Shown here: positions 30,350 through 39,248 of the stretch, piece by piece
Layout of the letters: each line of letters begins with the position of its first letter
Numbering within the stretch: position 1 is the stretch's first letter
From: Sphaerisporangium fuscum
GTDB taxonomy: Bacteria > Actinomycetota > Actinomycetes > Streptosporangiales > Streptosporangiaceae
Direction of reading: 5' to 3'
Length of the DNA: 64,000 bases
Assembly: GCF_018531465.1 (NCBI RefSeq)
Contig: NZ_JAHDTF010000028.1
Coordinates: forward strand, 62,001 to 126,000
Notes under the pieces: generated by a model
What the model was told of the DNA's origin: nothing
Seen by the model: only the letters and a program-made list of their open reading frames with translations
Database searches by the model: none
Made by a program: the position numbers and the translations under genes

Positions 30350-33040
30350 TCAGGTGATGACCAGCCTGGCCAGCTCGGCCCGGGAGGTGATGCCCAGCTT
30401 GGGAAAGGCCTTGTACAGGTGGTAGGCGACCGTGCGCGGGCTCAGGAACAGCTGTGAGCCGATCTCCCGGTTGGAGGCGCCGCCGGCCGCCAGCCGTACC
30501 ACGTTGAGCTCCTGCGGGGTGAGCGTCGCCGGCAGGTCCTCGCCGAAGTGACAAGGGGACGGCGATACACCGGTGGCACGCAGTTCCGCCGCCGCTCGCT
30601 CGGCCCACGGGACGGCACCGAGGCGGGTGAAGGTGTCCATGGCGGCGTTCAGATGCGTCCGGGACTCGGTGCGGCGCTGCCGGCGTCGCAGCCATTCGCC
30701 GTACAGCAACTCCGTGCGGGCCTGCTCGAAGGGCTGCTCGCTCTCGCGGTGCAGGGCCAGCGCCCGCTCGTACGCCGCGCCGTCGCCGGTCACCATGGCC
30801 TGGCAGCGCTCCAGGATGGCCAGCGTCCAGGGCTGCCGGGTGGCCCGCGCCCAGGAGGCGAAGCGTTCGAGCGCCTGATGTGCCCGGTGAGGGGTGCCCG
30901 CCCGGACGGCCGCCTCGACATGGTCGGGGTAGGCGTACCTCCAGATGAAGGCGTTCCGGCTCGGCCCGGCGGGGACGCCGTCCATGCGCTCCAGGACCGA
31001 GGCGTACCGGCCCGCCACCAGGTCGAGCATGATGGAGGCGTAGATGGCCCACGTGCCGCCGGTCATCCACGTCTCGGCCGTCTGCGCTCGTGCCATCAGC
31101 TTGTGGCATTCGTCCTCGGCCCCGGCCACCGCGGCGAGCCAGGCGGACATACCGGACAGGTAGAAGTGCCAGTACGGCTGGTCGATGTCCGCCGCGATGT
31201 GCAGCCCCTCGCTCACGCTGGCTCGCGCCGCGCGGTGGCCTCCGTTGAGGATCTGGGCGGCGGCCTGCAGCATCATGGCCTGTGGGAGCCGCCCGACCCG
31301 TCCGGCCTGGCGGCACTCCGCGACCAGGAGGTTCGCGTCCTCCAGCATCACCTGCTGGTCGCCATGGACGAATCCGAGGTAGGTCGCCATGACGCGCAGC
31401 TCGTACGGGAGCGCCGGCCGGCGTCCGAGAATGGAAGGCATGGTGATGACGGCGTTGTATTCGCCTCGCAGCAGGTGGGACACCTGCCGGTTGAACTCGT
31501 TGATCACGCTCAGCGGGCCGTCGACGAGCGGGGTGAGTTCCGCCGTGCGGCGGGCCAGGGCGGCCTGGCCGGGATGCGGACGGCTGCTCCAGGTGTAGAC
31601 GGCGGCCAGGCTGAGCATGGACAGCGTTGTCTCCTGATCGGATGCGCCCAGGGCCTCCACGCCGTCGTGGAGCAGCCGGGTGGCCTCCAGCGGCCGCCCC
31701 GCGTGGAAGGCCAGCATCGCCCGCACCCGCGCCACGTCGGCCACCACCGCCGGCTCCGACACCACCGGCACCGCCCGGCGGGTGAGCTCCTCGGCGCGCG
31801 GCCACAGGCCCGCGTCCAGAGCGGCGGCCGCGGCGGCGGACCAGCGTCGTGCCTGGGCCGCCGGATCGGCCGAGAGCCGTGCCGCCCGCTCGTACCCCGC
31901 TGAGGCCGCGGCCCGGCCACCGCGTCTGGCGGCGCGGGTGGCGGCCTCCTCCAGCCCTCGGGCCACCTGCTCGTCGGGTCCCGTGGCCACGGCCGCCAGA
32001 TGCCAGGCCCGCCGATCCTCGTCGGTGACCTCGGCCAGGGCCTGATGCGCGGCGACCCGCTGGGCCACGTCCGCCGCCAGCCGGGCCGCCGTGCGGACCA
32101 GGGGATGGCGGAAGGCGACACCCGCCCCGGTGATCCGGACCAGCCCGGCGCGTTCGGCGGGGGCGAAGTCGGTGAGCGACACTCCCAAGCCGTGCAGCGC
32201 GCGGTTGAGCGTGTCGAGGTCGCCGCTGTCGTCCAGCGCCGCCACCAGCACACATGTCCGGGACGCGGCGGGCAGCTCCTCGATCCTCGCGCGGAAACCC
32301 GCCAGCACCCGGCCGGAGACAGGCTCGGCCACGCCGAGGGAGAAGGCCAGCGGTACGGACGCCCCGGCCCGTTGCTCGGGTGTGAGCGTGTGCGGCAGCT
32401 CCAGCAGCGCCAGGGGGTTGCCGTGCGCCTCGGCCACGATCAGCTCGCGCACGGCCAGCGCCAGCTCGTCCGCACGCTCGGCGAGCAGGCGCGCGGCCGG
32501 CTCCGGGGCCAGCCCGGTCAGCCGCAGCTCCGGCTGGCCCGAGGCCGGGAAGGACGGTCCGTCGTCCCTCGCGGCGAAGATGACGACGATGGGCTCGGCG
32601 TGCAGGCGGCGGGCCGCGAAAAGCAGGGCGTCCGCCGACTCCTGGTCCAGCCACTGGGCGTCGTCCACCAGGCAGACCAGCGGCTGGTCGGCCGCCAGTT
32701 CGGTCAGCAGGCTCAGGGTGGCGAGCCGGATGAGGAAGCGGTCACCGGGCGCCGCCCTGCCCAGCCCCAGCGCGCTCATCAGGGCGTCGGCCTGTTGTCC
32801 CGGCAGCGCCTGGATGCGGTCGAACATCGGGCGGAGCAGCAGGTGCAGCGCAGCGAACGGCAGCTCGGCCTCCGACTCGACCCCGCTCACCCGCAGGACA
32901 CGCCCCTGAGCGGTGCGGGCGACGTACTCCAGCAGCGCGGTCTTCCCGATTCCCGCCTCACCACTCAGGATGAGTACGCCAGTACGATCGGCCAGCAGCC
33001 GATCGATCGCCGACTGTTCCGCCTCGCGGCCGTAGAGCAT
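30350..33040 (-). CDS. LAL-type LuxR regulator with AAA ATPase domain
   Basis: An 896-residue large ATP-binding LuxR regulator. It has an N-terminal ATPase with Walker A GEAGIGKT (27-34) and Walker B LVCLVDDAQWLD (121-132), a long helical TPR-like sensor region (about 330-820), and a C-terminal LuxR helix-turn-helix (LTPQELNVVRLAAGGASNRE, LFLSPRTVAYHL). LAL proteins usually activate adjacent catabolic or biosynthetic operons when a ligand binds. It sits directly upstream of, and in the same direction as, the M24-SRPBCC-MBL operon, which is its probable target and may share its transcript. Confidence 0.93.
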   Translation of the reverse strand: MLYGREAEQSAIDRLLADRTGVLILSGEAGIGKTALLEYVARTAQGRVLRVSGVESEAELPFAALHLLLRPMFDRIQALPGQQADALMSALGLGRAAPGDRFLIRLATLSLLTELAADQPLVCLVDDAQWLDQESADALLFAARRLHAEPIVVIFAARDDGPSFPASGQPELRLTGLAPEPAARLLAERADELALAVRELIVAEAHGNPLALLELPHTLTPEQRAGASVPLAFSLGVAEPVSGRVLAGFRARIEELPAASRTCVLVAALDDSGDLDTLNRALHGLGVSLTDFAPAERAGLVRITGAGVAFRHPLVRTAARLAADVAQRVAAHQALAEVTDEDRRAWHLAAVATGPDEQVARGLEEAATRAARRGGRAAASAGYERAARLSADPAAQARRWSAAAAAALDAGLWPRAEELTRRAVPVVSEPAVVADVARVRAMLAFHAGRPLEATRLLHDGVEALGASDQETTLSMLSLAAVYTWSSRPHPGQAALARRTAELTPLVDGPLSVINEFNRQVSHLLRGEYNAVITMPSILGRRPALPYELRVMATYLGFVHGDQQVMLEDANLLVAECRQAGRVGRLPQAMMLQAAAQILNGGHRAARASVSEGLHIAADIDQPYWHFYLSGMSAWLAAVAGAEDECHKLMARAQTAETWMTGGTWAIYASIMLDLVAGRYASVLERMDGVPAGPSRNAFIWRYAYPDHVEAAVRAGTPHRAHQALERFASWARATRQPWTLAILERCQAMVTGDGAAYERALALHRESEQPFEQARTELLYGEWLRRRQRRTESRTHLNAAMDTFTRLGAVPWAERAAAELRATGVSPSPCHFGEDLPATLTPQELNVVRLAAGGASNREIGSQLFLSPRTVAYHLYKAFPKLGITSRAELARLVIT

Positions 33041-33253
33041 GCCTCATAGTGTGCCGCAGTGGGCGTCCACCCCAAGGCAGGGGTGAACCCCCCCGATCGG
33101 GCAGAGCGCCGTGTACTCACGGGACTGCTTGCCAGCCCTCCCGCAACGGCGGCACCACTCCCGACTGCGCGGCACGCACTTTCTGCCTGCGGTCGTCGTC
33201 GGCAGGTGGGGCGCGGCGCGTGCTTGTCGGCGGCTTGGTTGGTGCTGTCCCGA

Positions 33254-33598
33254 TCAGTGCTGGGCGCTTGGTCGTTCGATGGGGGCGGCGTTGATGTCGG
33301 CGGCGGTCAGCAGGGCGTCGAGCAGGCCCGGGAAGCGGATGTCGAGGTCTTCGCGGCGCAGTGACAGTAGGTTCTCGCGGCCGTAGGGGCGCTGCCAGAT
33401 GATCCCGCTGTCGCGCAGAACCTTCCAGTGACGGGTCAGCGTCGACTTCGACACGCCGTCGAGGATCGTCCCGCACGCCTGCTCGCCGCCCGCGGCGAGC
33501 GTACGGACGATCTCCAGGCGCAACGGGTTGCCCAGGGCCGTGAGGACGTTCTCCAGCCGGATCTGGTGGCGTTCGGGATGCTGAGGGATCACGGACAC
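33254..33598 (-). CDS. ArsR-family winged-helix regulator
   Basis: A 114-residue regulator with the ArsR fold: RLENVLTALGNPLRLEIVRTL (helix 1-2), the recognition region ILDGVSKSTLTRHWKVLRDSG and the wing QRPYGRENLLSLR. It has no CxC metal site in the recognition helix, so it may sense an organic ligand or redox state. It is divergent from an MFS exporter, with several ACGTA-rich repeats between them. Confidence 0.9.
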   Translation of the reverse strand: MSVIPQHPERHQIRLENVLTALGNPLRLEIVRTLAAGGEQACGTILDGVSKSTLTRHWKVLRDSGIIWQRPYGRENLLSLRREDLDIRFPGLLDALLTAADINAAPIERPSAQH

Positions 33599-33600
33599 AG

Positions 33601-33693
33601 TTTACGTACGCGTACTAGCGAACATTCGTCATCCTCCTTCGATCTAGATCTTACGTCTGTTTACGTATCTACGTACTGTATGCGAGTATGCGT
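33601..33693. promoter_or_regulatory. Repeated ACGTA-type operators between ArsR and MFS genes
   Basis: The AT-rich intergenic region holds three related motifs: TTTACGTACGCGTACT (33601-33616), TTACGTATCTACGTACTGTA (33661-33680) and GTATGCGAGTATGCGTAC (33676-33693). They repeat the TACGTA/GCGTAC core in both orientations. The pattern suits cooperative binding of the ArsR dimer over both divergent promoters. Confidence 0.6.
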
Positions 33694-33722
33694 ACAGTCA
33701 TACCAATGTGGAAGGCGGACTG

Positions 33723-35198
33723 ATGACCGATATGTCCATGTCGTCGGGTCGGAGTCGGCGAGGTGGCACCCGGCTGGGCTGGAGCCTGGCCCTGCTGGCG
33801 CTGGCGCAGCTGATCTTCTCCCTCGATCTCAACATCGTGTTCGTGGCGCTGCCGGAGATCGGCGCCGACCTGGGCTTTTCCGGCCAGACACAGCAGTGGG
33901 TCGTCAGCGCCTACGTCGTGTTCGCGGGAGGGTTCCTGTTGCTGGGCGGACGCGCCGCCGACCTGCTCGGCCGCCGCCGGATCTTCGTTCTCGCCCTGAC
34001 CGTCTACGCCGCTTCCTCGCTGGCCGGCGGACTGGCGGGCACCCCGGGTGTCATCGTCGTCGCCCGCGCGATCCAGGGCATCGGCGGAGCGCTACTGCTG
34101 CCCTCGACCCTGTCACTGATCAATACGCTCTTCGAGGAGGGGCCCCGGCGGAATCGCGCGCTGGCGGTGTGGGGCGGCGCCGGAGCCAGCGGGCTCACGG
34201 TCGGCGCCCTGCTCGGCGGCGTCCTCACGCAGGCGTTCGGCTGGCCTGCCGTCTTCTTCGTCAACGTGCCCTTGGCCGGCCTTGTCGCCATCGCCGCCCT
34301 GGCCGTCATTCCGCGTGACGGGCGTCGTCAAGAAGACCGCAGGTTCGACCTGCCAGGCGCCATGACGGTGACCGGCGGCGCGACACTGCTGGTGTTCGTC
34401 CTGGTCCAGGGACCGGAGATCGGCTGGATGTCCCCGGCGATCATCGCGGTGGTGGCTCTGGCGGTGGTGCTGCTGGCCGCGTTCGTGGTCATCGAGTGGC
34501 GCAGCGCCGACCCGCTGATGCCGCCCCGGCTTTTCGGCAACCGCAGCCTCGTGGCCGGGATCACGGTCACCTTCCTCTACATGGCGACGTTCGGCACCCT
34601 GCCGTACTTCCTGACCGTGCTGCTGCAGACCGTCCATCGCTTCAGCGCACTGCAGACCGGCCTGGCCTTCCTCGTACCGTCACTCGCGATCGCGACCGGT
34701 ACCCAACTCGGAGAGCGCCTCGCCACCCGCCTCGGCACCCGCACCACCCTGCTCGCCGGTTTCCTCACCGGAGCGGTCGGCACTCTCTTCCTCGCACTCG
34801 GATTCCACCACAGCAGCGGTTACCCCGCGATCGTCCCGGGGCTAGTGATCTCGGGCGTGGGCCAGGGCGTCACCTGGACCGCCATGTGGATCGCCGCAGC
34901 GGCCGGAGTCGCGCCCCGCGAACAAGGCGTCGCCTCCGGCATGGCCTCCACCACGCTCAACCTCGGCAACGCCATCGGTCTCGCGGTACTCATCGCGATC
35001 GCCAACGCCGGCGCCAAGGGATCAGGGCCGGCACTCCGCTCCTCGATCGCCGACGGAAGCCGTACCGCCGTCTACCTCGCCGCCGCCGGCATGCTGCTCG
35101 GAACCCTCATCGCGCTGCTCTCGCCGCGCCGTACCGCCACCACCCCGCAGGCCGCAGGCGACGACGTACCCGAGCCGGCCGAACGCCACACGGTCTGA
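33723..35198 (+). CDS. MFS drug exporter (EmrB/QacA, DHA2 family)
   Basis: A 491-residue membrane transporter with 14 predicted helices. DHA2 motifs: LDLNIVFVALPEIGADLGFS in helix 1, GRAADLLGRRRIF (motif A) and the motif C-like GGAGASGLTVGALLGGVLTQ. It probably exports a toxic organic compound by proton antiport. The ATG at 33723 follows GGAAGGCGG. It is divergent from an ArsR regulator that likely represses it until a substrate is present. Confidence 0.92.
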   Translation: MTDMSMSSGRSRRGGTRLGWSLALLALAQLIFSLDLNIVFVALPEIGADLGFSGQTQQWVVSAYVVFAGGFLLLGGRAADLLGRRRIFVLALTVYAASSLAGGLAGTPGVIVVARAIQGIGGALLLPSTLSLINTLFEEGPRRNRALAVWGGAGASGLTVGALLGGVLTQAFGWPAVFFVNVPLAGLVAIAALAVIPRDGRRQEDRRFDLPGAMTVTGGATLLVFVLVQGPEIGWMSPAIIAVVALAVVLLAAFVVIEWRSADPLMPPRLFGNRSLVAGITVTFLYMATFGTLPYFLTVLLQTVHRFSALQTGLAFLVPSLAIATGTQLGERLATRLGTRTTLLAGFLTGAVGTLFLALGFHHSSGYPAIVPGLVISGVGQGVTWTAMWIAAAAGVAPREQGVASGMASTTLNLGNAIGLAVLIAIANAGAKGSGPALRSSIADGSRTAVYLAAAGMLLGTLIALLSPRRTATTPQAAGDDVPEPAERHTV

Positions 35199-35495
35199 TG
35201 GGGGGGAGCCCTGCCCGCCCGATGGGGGGCGGGGACTCCAGTGGGTTCAGCGTGAATGAAGGTCTTCACGACGGAACCCACTGGACTTCGACCACGAGAA
35301 CTGTCCAATACGTCACCGACCTGCTGCGCAAGCACCTGAAAGCGATCAGATCGCGGTGGCGGTCCCTGCCGGCGGGCCGGATCGTCGTGATCGTCCTGGC
35401 CGTGCCGCGCCCCGACCAGCACGAGCACCCACGAACCCCGCCACCAGCGGAAACCAAGTTGGTGGATCTCCGATGAAGATCCGACTGCACCTCGG
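35199..35495. other. Intergenic region with nested inverted repeat
   Basis: About 300 bases between convergent genes. Apart from the nested hairpin at 35237-35285 there is a GC-rich stretch that gives short open frames on both strands with no recognisable family. It may be mobile-element debris. Confidence 0.35.
35237..35285. repeat. Nested perfect inverted repeat (49 bases)
   Basis: TCCAGTGGGTTC (35237-35248) pairs with GAACCCACTGGA (35274-35285). Inside, after symmetric 2-base offsets, CGTGAA pairs with TTCACG. The hairpin is 39 bases after the MFS stop and could be its terminator or an end of a lost mobile element. Confidence 0.7.
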
Positions 35496-35789
35496 TCAGT
35501 CGATGCCTTCGACGATGCGGAAGTCGCGCTCGACGCCGTCGGAGAGGGCGACCAGCGCCTCCTGGTAGGCCGCACTCTCGTACGCCGCGACGGCCTGCTC
35601 GAAGCTGTCGAACTCGACCAGGACGGTGCGCTCGGCGATTCCGGCGTCATGCGCCACGACCCGGCCGCCACGGACGCGGGTCCGACCGCCCGCGGCCCGG
35701 ACGGCCGGACCGGCCAGCTTGTTGTAAGCGGCCAGCTTCTCAGGGTCCGAAATGGTGCGGTAGACGCTGACCCAGTAGCCCTTGAGCAT
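35496..35789 (-). CDS. DUF1330 family protein
   Basis: A 97-residue ferredoxin-fold dimeric protein. It has the DUF1330 pattern: KGYWVSVYRTISDPEKLAAY, then GRVVAHD, ERTVLVEFDSFEQAVAAYES and AYQEAL. Family members are small monooxygenase-like or ligand-binding proteins with no settled function. It is preceded by CTGGAGG. Confidence 0.88.
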   Translation of the reverse strand: MLKGYWVSVYRTISDPEKLAAYNKLAGPAVRAAGGRTRVRGGRVVAHDAGIAERTVLVEFDSFEQAVAAYESAAYQEALVALSDGVERDFRIVEGID

Positions 35790-36630
35790 GGAACCTCCAG
35801 TGCTGGGATGAGTGCATGTGACTTACGGGTTGTCTCGGACGAGCGTCGGCGGGCGAGAGCGAGGCTTGTCAGCGTCGTGATCGCCATGGCGCCGATGCCG
35901 ACCGGCGCCGCGGTGGTGTAGGCGCTGTCGTCGGGAAGAGGTGGCCGGGGCCGGTGCCGCGGCGAGGATAGCGCTCCACGGTCATGGCACCCCCTTATCG
36001 TCGAAGTGACGATACCTATGATGGCACATCATCCGGGGTGGGACATATGTGACGAATGCCACGGGAGTACCCGACGCTGCGGACGACATAGTTGAAGCTC
36101 TCGGCGCGCTCGCCGTCGATGAGGGCGTGATGGTCGCCGCAGGGCCGGGCGAGCGGCTCACGATGTGGCGAACCTCGTGACGTCAGCCGGGGGACGAACG
36201 CCGGGTCCGCCTGGAACAGGTGTCTTCTGGATCACCATTGACGTGTCTCTCATGCTCGCGGGTCAGGGCGGCGGCGGATCGGCCGTACAGGTAAGCGCTA
36301 CGGGCGGCGGTGGTCTTGTCGATCTTGATGGCCGGGCTGCGGCCGCCCTTGCTGTCCTTGGCCTCGGTCCTCCACTCGATCCGTGTCACCAAGGGAGAAG
36401 CAGGGGAGCTGCGTCAATGCCGTGCGAAGGTTCGGACGGAATCAGCGTTCCGGCGAGTCGGAGTCTCGCGCGTCGCGGCAGCGACAGTTACGCAGAGCTA
36501 CCTTTCCCTTGGTCGCACCGAGGGGCGGTCTCGGCGACCACGAGTCCCGCCTGGTCGTCGTGCAGGTGTCCGGCCGGCGGGCAGAGTCCGCGCTGTGACC
36601 TGCGGTCACCGCGTGATCGCTTGTCTTCGT
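35790..36630. other. Gene-poor stretch with decayed sequence
   Basis: About 840 bases with no supported intact gene. On the minus strand just upstream of the DUF1330 gene, a frame beginning MTVERYPRRGTGPGHLF appears to shift into DDSAYTTAAPVGIGAMAITT, suggesting a broken small gene at about 35800-35985. Another frame at 36183-36392 (minus) is unrecognised. Two palindromes lie at 35996-36032. Confidence 0.3.
35996..36032. promoter_or_regulatory. Two palindromes upstream of the DUF1330 gene
   Basis: TATCGTC (35996-36002) - GAAGT - GACGATA (36008-36014) is a perfect 7-bp inverted repeat. It is followed by ATGATG-GCA-CATCAT (36018-36032). Both are AT-rich islands in GC-rich DNA and look like regulator sites for a promoter reading left. 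Confidence 0.5.
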
Positions 36631-37191
36631 TCAATGCCGGAGCAGTTCGCAGAAGCGGTCCAGGGCGCGGTCGGTGCGGTGGCGGTCGCCGGTGGTCGTC
36701 AGATCGAACAGCAGGCCTCGGATGACGGCCATCACCAGCGTGGGAGTGACGGTGTCGTCAGGGGTGGTGGCGATGTCGCGGAACGTGGCGCCGAGGGTGT
36801 CGAACCAGTTCGTGATCGCCTCGGCCTGGTCCGGGTAGTTCTCGGGGTGAGCCAGGCCGTCGGCGTGCACCTCGAAGATCAGCCGTACGTACGGGGTGCG
36901 CTCGGGTGCGCTCATCCAGGCCCAGATGCCGCGCAGGCGTTCCTCCGGAGAGGCCGCCTCCGGCGGGAGGCTCTCAGCCAACCGTGTCGCACCGCGGCGG
37001 CGGGCCTCGGCAAGGACGGCGGACACCAGCTCCTGCTTGCTGCCGAAGTCGTAGAGCAGCATCCGCGGGCTGGTGTCGAGAGCCGCGGCCAGCGGCCGCA
37101 GACTCAATCCGGCCAGGCCGTGTGCCAGTACGTAATCGGTCGCCCGCGCCAGCGTGGCCTCCCGTCGGGCGGGATCTGGGGGTCGCCCCAC
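36631..37191 (-). CDS. TetR-family regulator
   Basis: A 186-residue TetR protein. The N-terminal helix-turn-helix (ATDYVLAHGLAGLSLRPLAAAL, TSPRMLLYDFGSKQELV) is followed by a TetR_C-type helical domain (ERTPYVRLIFEVHADGLAHP). It is divergent from a patatin-like gene with an inverted repeat between them, so it probably represses that gene. Confidence 0.9.
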   Translation of the reverse strand: MGRPPDPARREATLARATDYVLAHGLAGLSLRPLAAALDTSPRMLLYDFGSKQELVSAVLAEARRRGATRLAESLPPEAASPEERLRGIWAWMSAPERTPYVRLIFEVHADGLAHPENYPDQAEAITNWFDTLGATFRDIATTPDDTVTPTLVMAVIRGLLFDLTTTGDRHRTDRALDRFCELLRH

Positions 37192-37220
37192 GGTGGATCA
37201 TCCTCTCGCCAGCGCCGAAC

Positions 37221-37245
37221 CGTACCTACGTCAGTATATGGTACG
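37221..37245. promoter_or_regulatory. Candidate TetR operator
   Basis: CGTACC (37221-37226) and GGTACG (37240-37245) form an inverted repeat with a 13-base AT-rich spacer. It lies between the divergent TetR and patatin genes, just upstream of the patatin ribosome site. Confidence 0.5.
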
Positions 37246-37273
37246 ACTGTTTCAACAACGGCAGGAGACAGTC

Positions 37274-38128
37274 ATGCATATACTCGACCGGGCACTCGCA
37301 CTGGGCGCTGGAGGCCCCGTTGGTGCGGCCTGGATGGCCGGACTGGCCTACGGACTGCGCCGCGGCGGGATGGATCTCAGCGAGGCCGATCTGATCGTCG
37401 GCACGTCGACCGGCGCGATCATCGGCGCAGTGCTGGCCACCGGCCAAGACCCCGGCCGGCTCGCCACCCCGATCCGCCCTGCCGACTCCGGCAGCACTCC
37501 TCCCCAGGTGGACAGGCGCCGACTGGGCGAGGTGTTCGCCGTGCTCGGCAGTGCCGCCGCCAACCCCGACGAGGCGCGGCGCCGAGTGGGCCAGATCGCG
37601 CTGGCCGCCGAGACCGGCCCCGAGCAGGCACATATCGCCCGGATGCGTGCCCTGGCCGGCGCAGACCAATGGCCGGACCGGCAGCTGCTCATCCCCGCGC
37701 TGGACGCCGAGACAGGCGAGCAGGAGGTCTTCGACGGTGCCAGTGGCGCACCGCTGCCCGCCGCCGTGGCGGCAAGCACCGCCTTTCCGGGCATCTACCC
37801 ACCGATCACCATCAACGGCCGCCGGTACATGGACGGCTCCCTGCGGTCGGCGACCAACGCCGGACTCGCGGCCGGAGCTCGCACGCTCGTCGTGATCGAC
37901 CCGCAGGCGCACCTGTTTCCCCGCGAGTTGCTCCACCAGGAGCTGGAGGTCGCCGGGGCACGCACAGTGGTGACCATCGATCCAGATCCGGAATCAATAC
38001 GCGCATTCGGTTCGGACCTGAATGACCGGACGGCCTGGGAACCTGCCTACCAGGCGGGTCTTCGCCAAGCCACCGATGCCGCAGAGCAGCTCCGTTCCGC
38101 GTGGAAGACCGGATCAGACACGGACTGA
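37274..38128 (+). CDS. Patatin-like phospholipase
   Basis: A 284-residue patatin-fold acyl hydrolase. The oxyanion glycine region is ALGAGGPVGAAW, the nucleophile elbow is VGTSTGAI (S45) and the catalytic Asp is D187 in MDGSL, completing the Ser-Asp dyad. No signal peptide or membrane helix is present, so it is probably cytoplasmic. It starts at an ATG after GGCAGGAG. The divergent TetR gene probably regulates it; a lipid or ester substrate is likely. Confidence 0.9.
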   Translation: MHILDRALALGAGGPVGAAWMAGLAYGLRRGGMDLSEADLIVGTSTGAIIGAVLATGQDPGRLATPIRPADSGSTPPQVDRRRLGEVFAVLGSAAANPDEARRRVGQIALAAETGPEQAHIARMRALAGADQWPDRQLLIPALDAETGEQEVFDGASGAPLPAAVAASTAFPGIYPPITINGRRYMDGSLRSATNAGLAAGARTLVVIDPQAHLFPRELLHQELEVAGARTVVTIDPDPESIRAFGSDLNDRTAWEPAYQAGLRQATDAAEQLRSAWKTGSDTD

Positions 38129-38420
38129 GCGCCCGATCTCCGGGGTGGTGCGCCCAGGGCGGGGCCAACGAGACGCACGAGTCGGCGGCGATGCCCGCCG
38201 GCCGGACTGAGCGCATGACCGCGTACCCGGACCGCGGTCGACGCCGAATGACAGCTGATCAGCGACCAGCCACCAACCCGCGACAGGTCGTTCGGTCGTC
38301 TAGTGCGTTGACCACATACGTTCACCGGGTCTGATGACACGCCGTTCGAGGTCCATGGCGGGTGTGCCGGGTGGCCCTACCGCTTAGCCCGAGTGGTGGG
38401 GCAACTGTTACGTTCCGTGC

Positions 38421-38918
38421 ATGAAAAGAGTGCCGTTCACCGGCGGTGAGAAGGAAAGCCTCCAGGCCAGCATGGACCGGCATCGCGACGCGGTGCTGTG
38501 GAAGGTCGAGGGTCTGGACGACGAGGCGCTGCGACGCCCCATGACCCCGTCGGGGACGAACCTCCTGGGCCTGGTCAAGCATCTGGCGGCGGTCGAGTAC
38601 TGGTGGTTCGCCGACACGTTCGGGCAGGAGCACGAGGAGCTCCCGTTCGACGACGATGACGAGGACGCCGACCTGCGCGTCGACCCCGGCGAGACCACGG
38701 CCGACGTCCTCGCCTTCTACGCCCGCGCCCGCGCGTCATCGGACAAGGTCATCGAGAAGTTCGGCCTCGAGGACCTCGGCACCAACGAGCGCGGCGAGAG
38801 GATGACGCTGCGCTGGGTGCTCATTCACATGATCGAGGAGACCGCCCGGCACGTCGGCCACATGGACATCGTGCGCGAGCTCATCGACGGCGCGAGCGGC
38901 GACCACCGGCGCGCCTAG
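38421..38918 (+). CDS. DinB/DUF664 family protein (probably leaderless)
   Basis: A 165-residue four-helix-bundle protein of the DinB/DUF664 superfamily. Visible are the metal-binding His in LGLVKHLAAVEYWWF, a central acidic loop (PFDDDDEDADLR), and VLIHMIEETARHVGHMDIVREL carrying the other two His ligands. Family members are metal-dependent, often thiol transferases using mycothiol or bacillithiol. The ATG at 38421 lies 6 bases after TACGTT (38409-38414) with no ribosome site, so the transcript is probably leaderless. Confidence 0.9.
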   Translation: MKRVPFTGGEKESLQASMDRHRDAVLWKVEGLDDEALRRPMTPSGTNLLGLVKHLAAVEYWWFADTFGQEHEELPFDDDDEDADLRVDPGETTADVLAFYARARASSDKVIEKFGLEDLGTNERGERMTLRWVLIHMIEETARHVGHMDIVRELIDGASGDHRRA

Positions 38919-39248
38919 TGCTGTCACCGGCAACGATCACCAGGTTGGGTGAGGATTTCAGGCGGCCGGTGCAAGGGGTCGGCCGCGCCAGCGGAGACCC
39001 TTCTCGCTACGGATGCGGGCACGTTCGCGGCGTTGGGCGGCCGGCACGTCGGGGTGACGGGGGGCGTCACCTACTTCCATGGCTGCTACTCCGTCGGGGC
39101 TTCGCCAGCCGGAACCCCATCTTGATCATCACCATCCCCACCCAGGCCGCGCCGGCACCTACACCGGAACGATCAACCACCAGGTCGCCCCATACTCCAG
39201 CGGTAGGTCGGAGCTGCCACTCGCCTCTGCAGGGAACGCACTCGGCAT
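38919..39248. other. Intergenic region without supported gene
   Basis: About 330 bases between convergent genes. Short frames in several phases give Arg/Pro-rich translations of no known family. It may hold decayed sequence. Confidence 0.3.

Noticed and set aside
36183..36392. A 69-residue minus-strand frame (IEWRTEAKDSKGGRSPAIKI).
   Set aside because: Composition is plausible, but there is no ribosome site, no family and no gene context.
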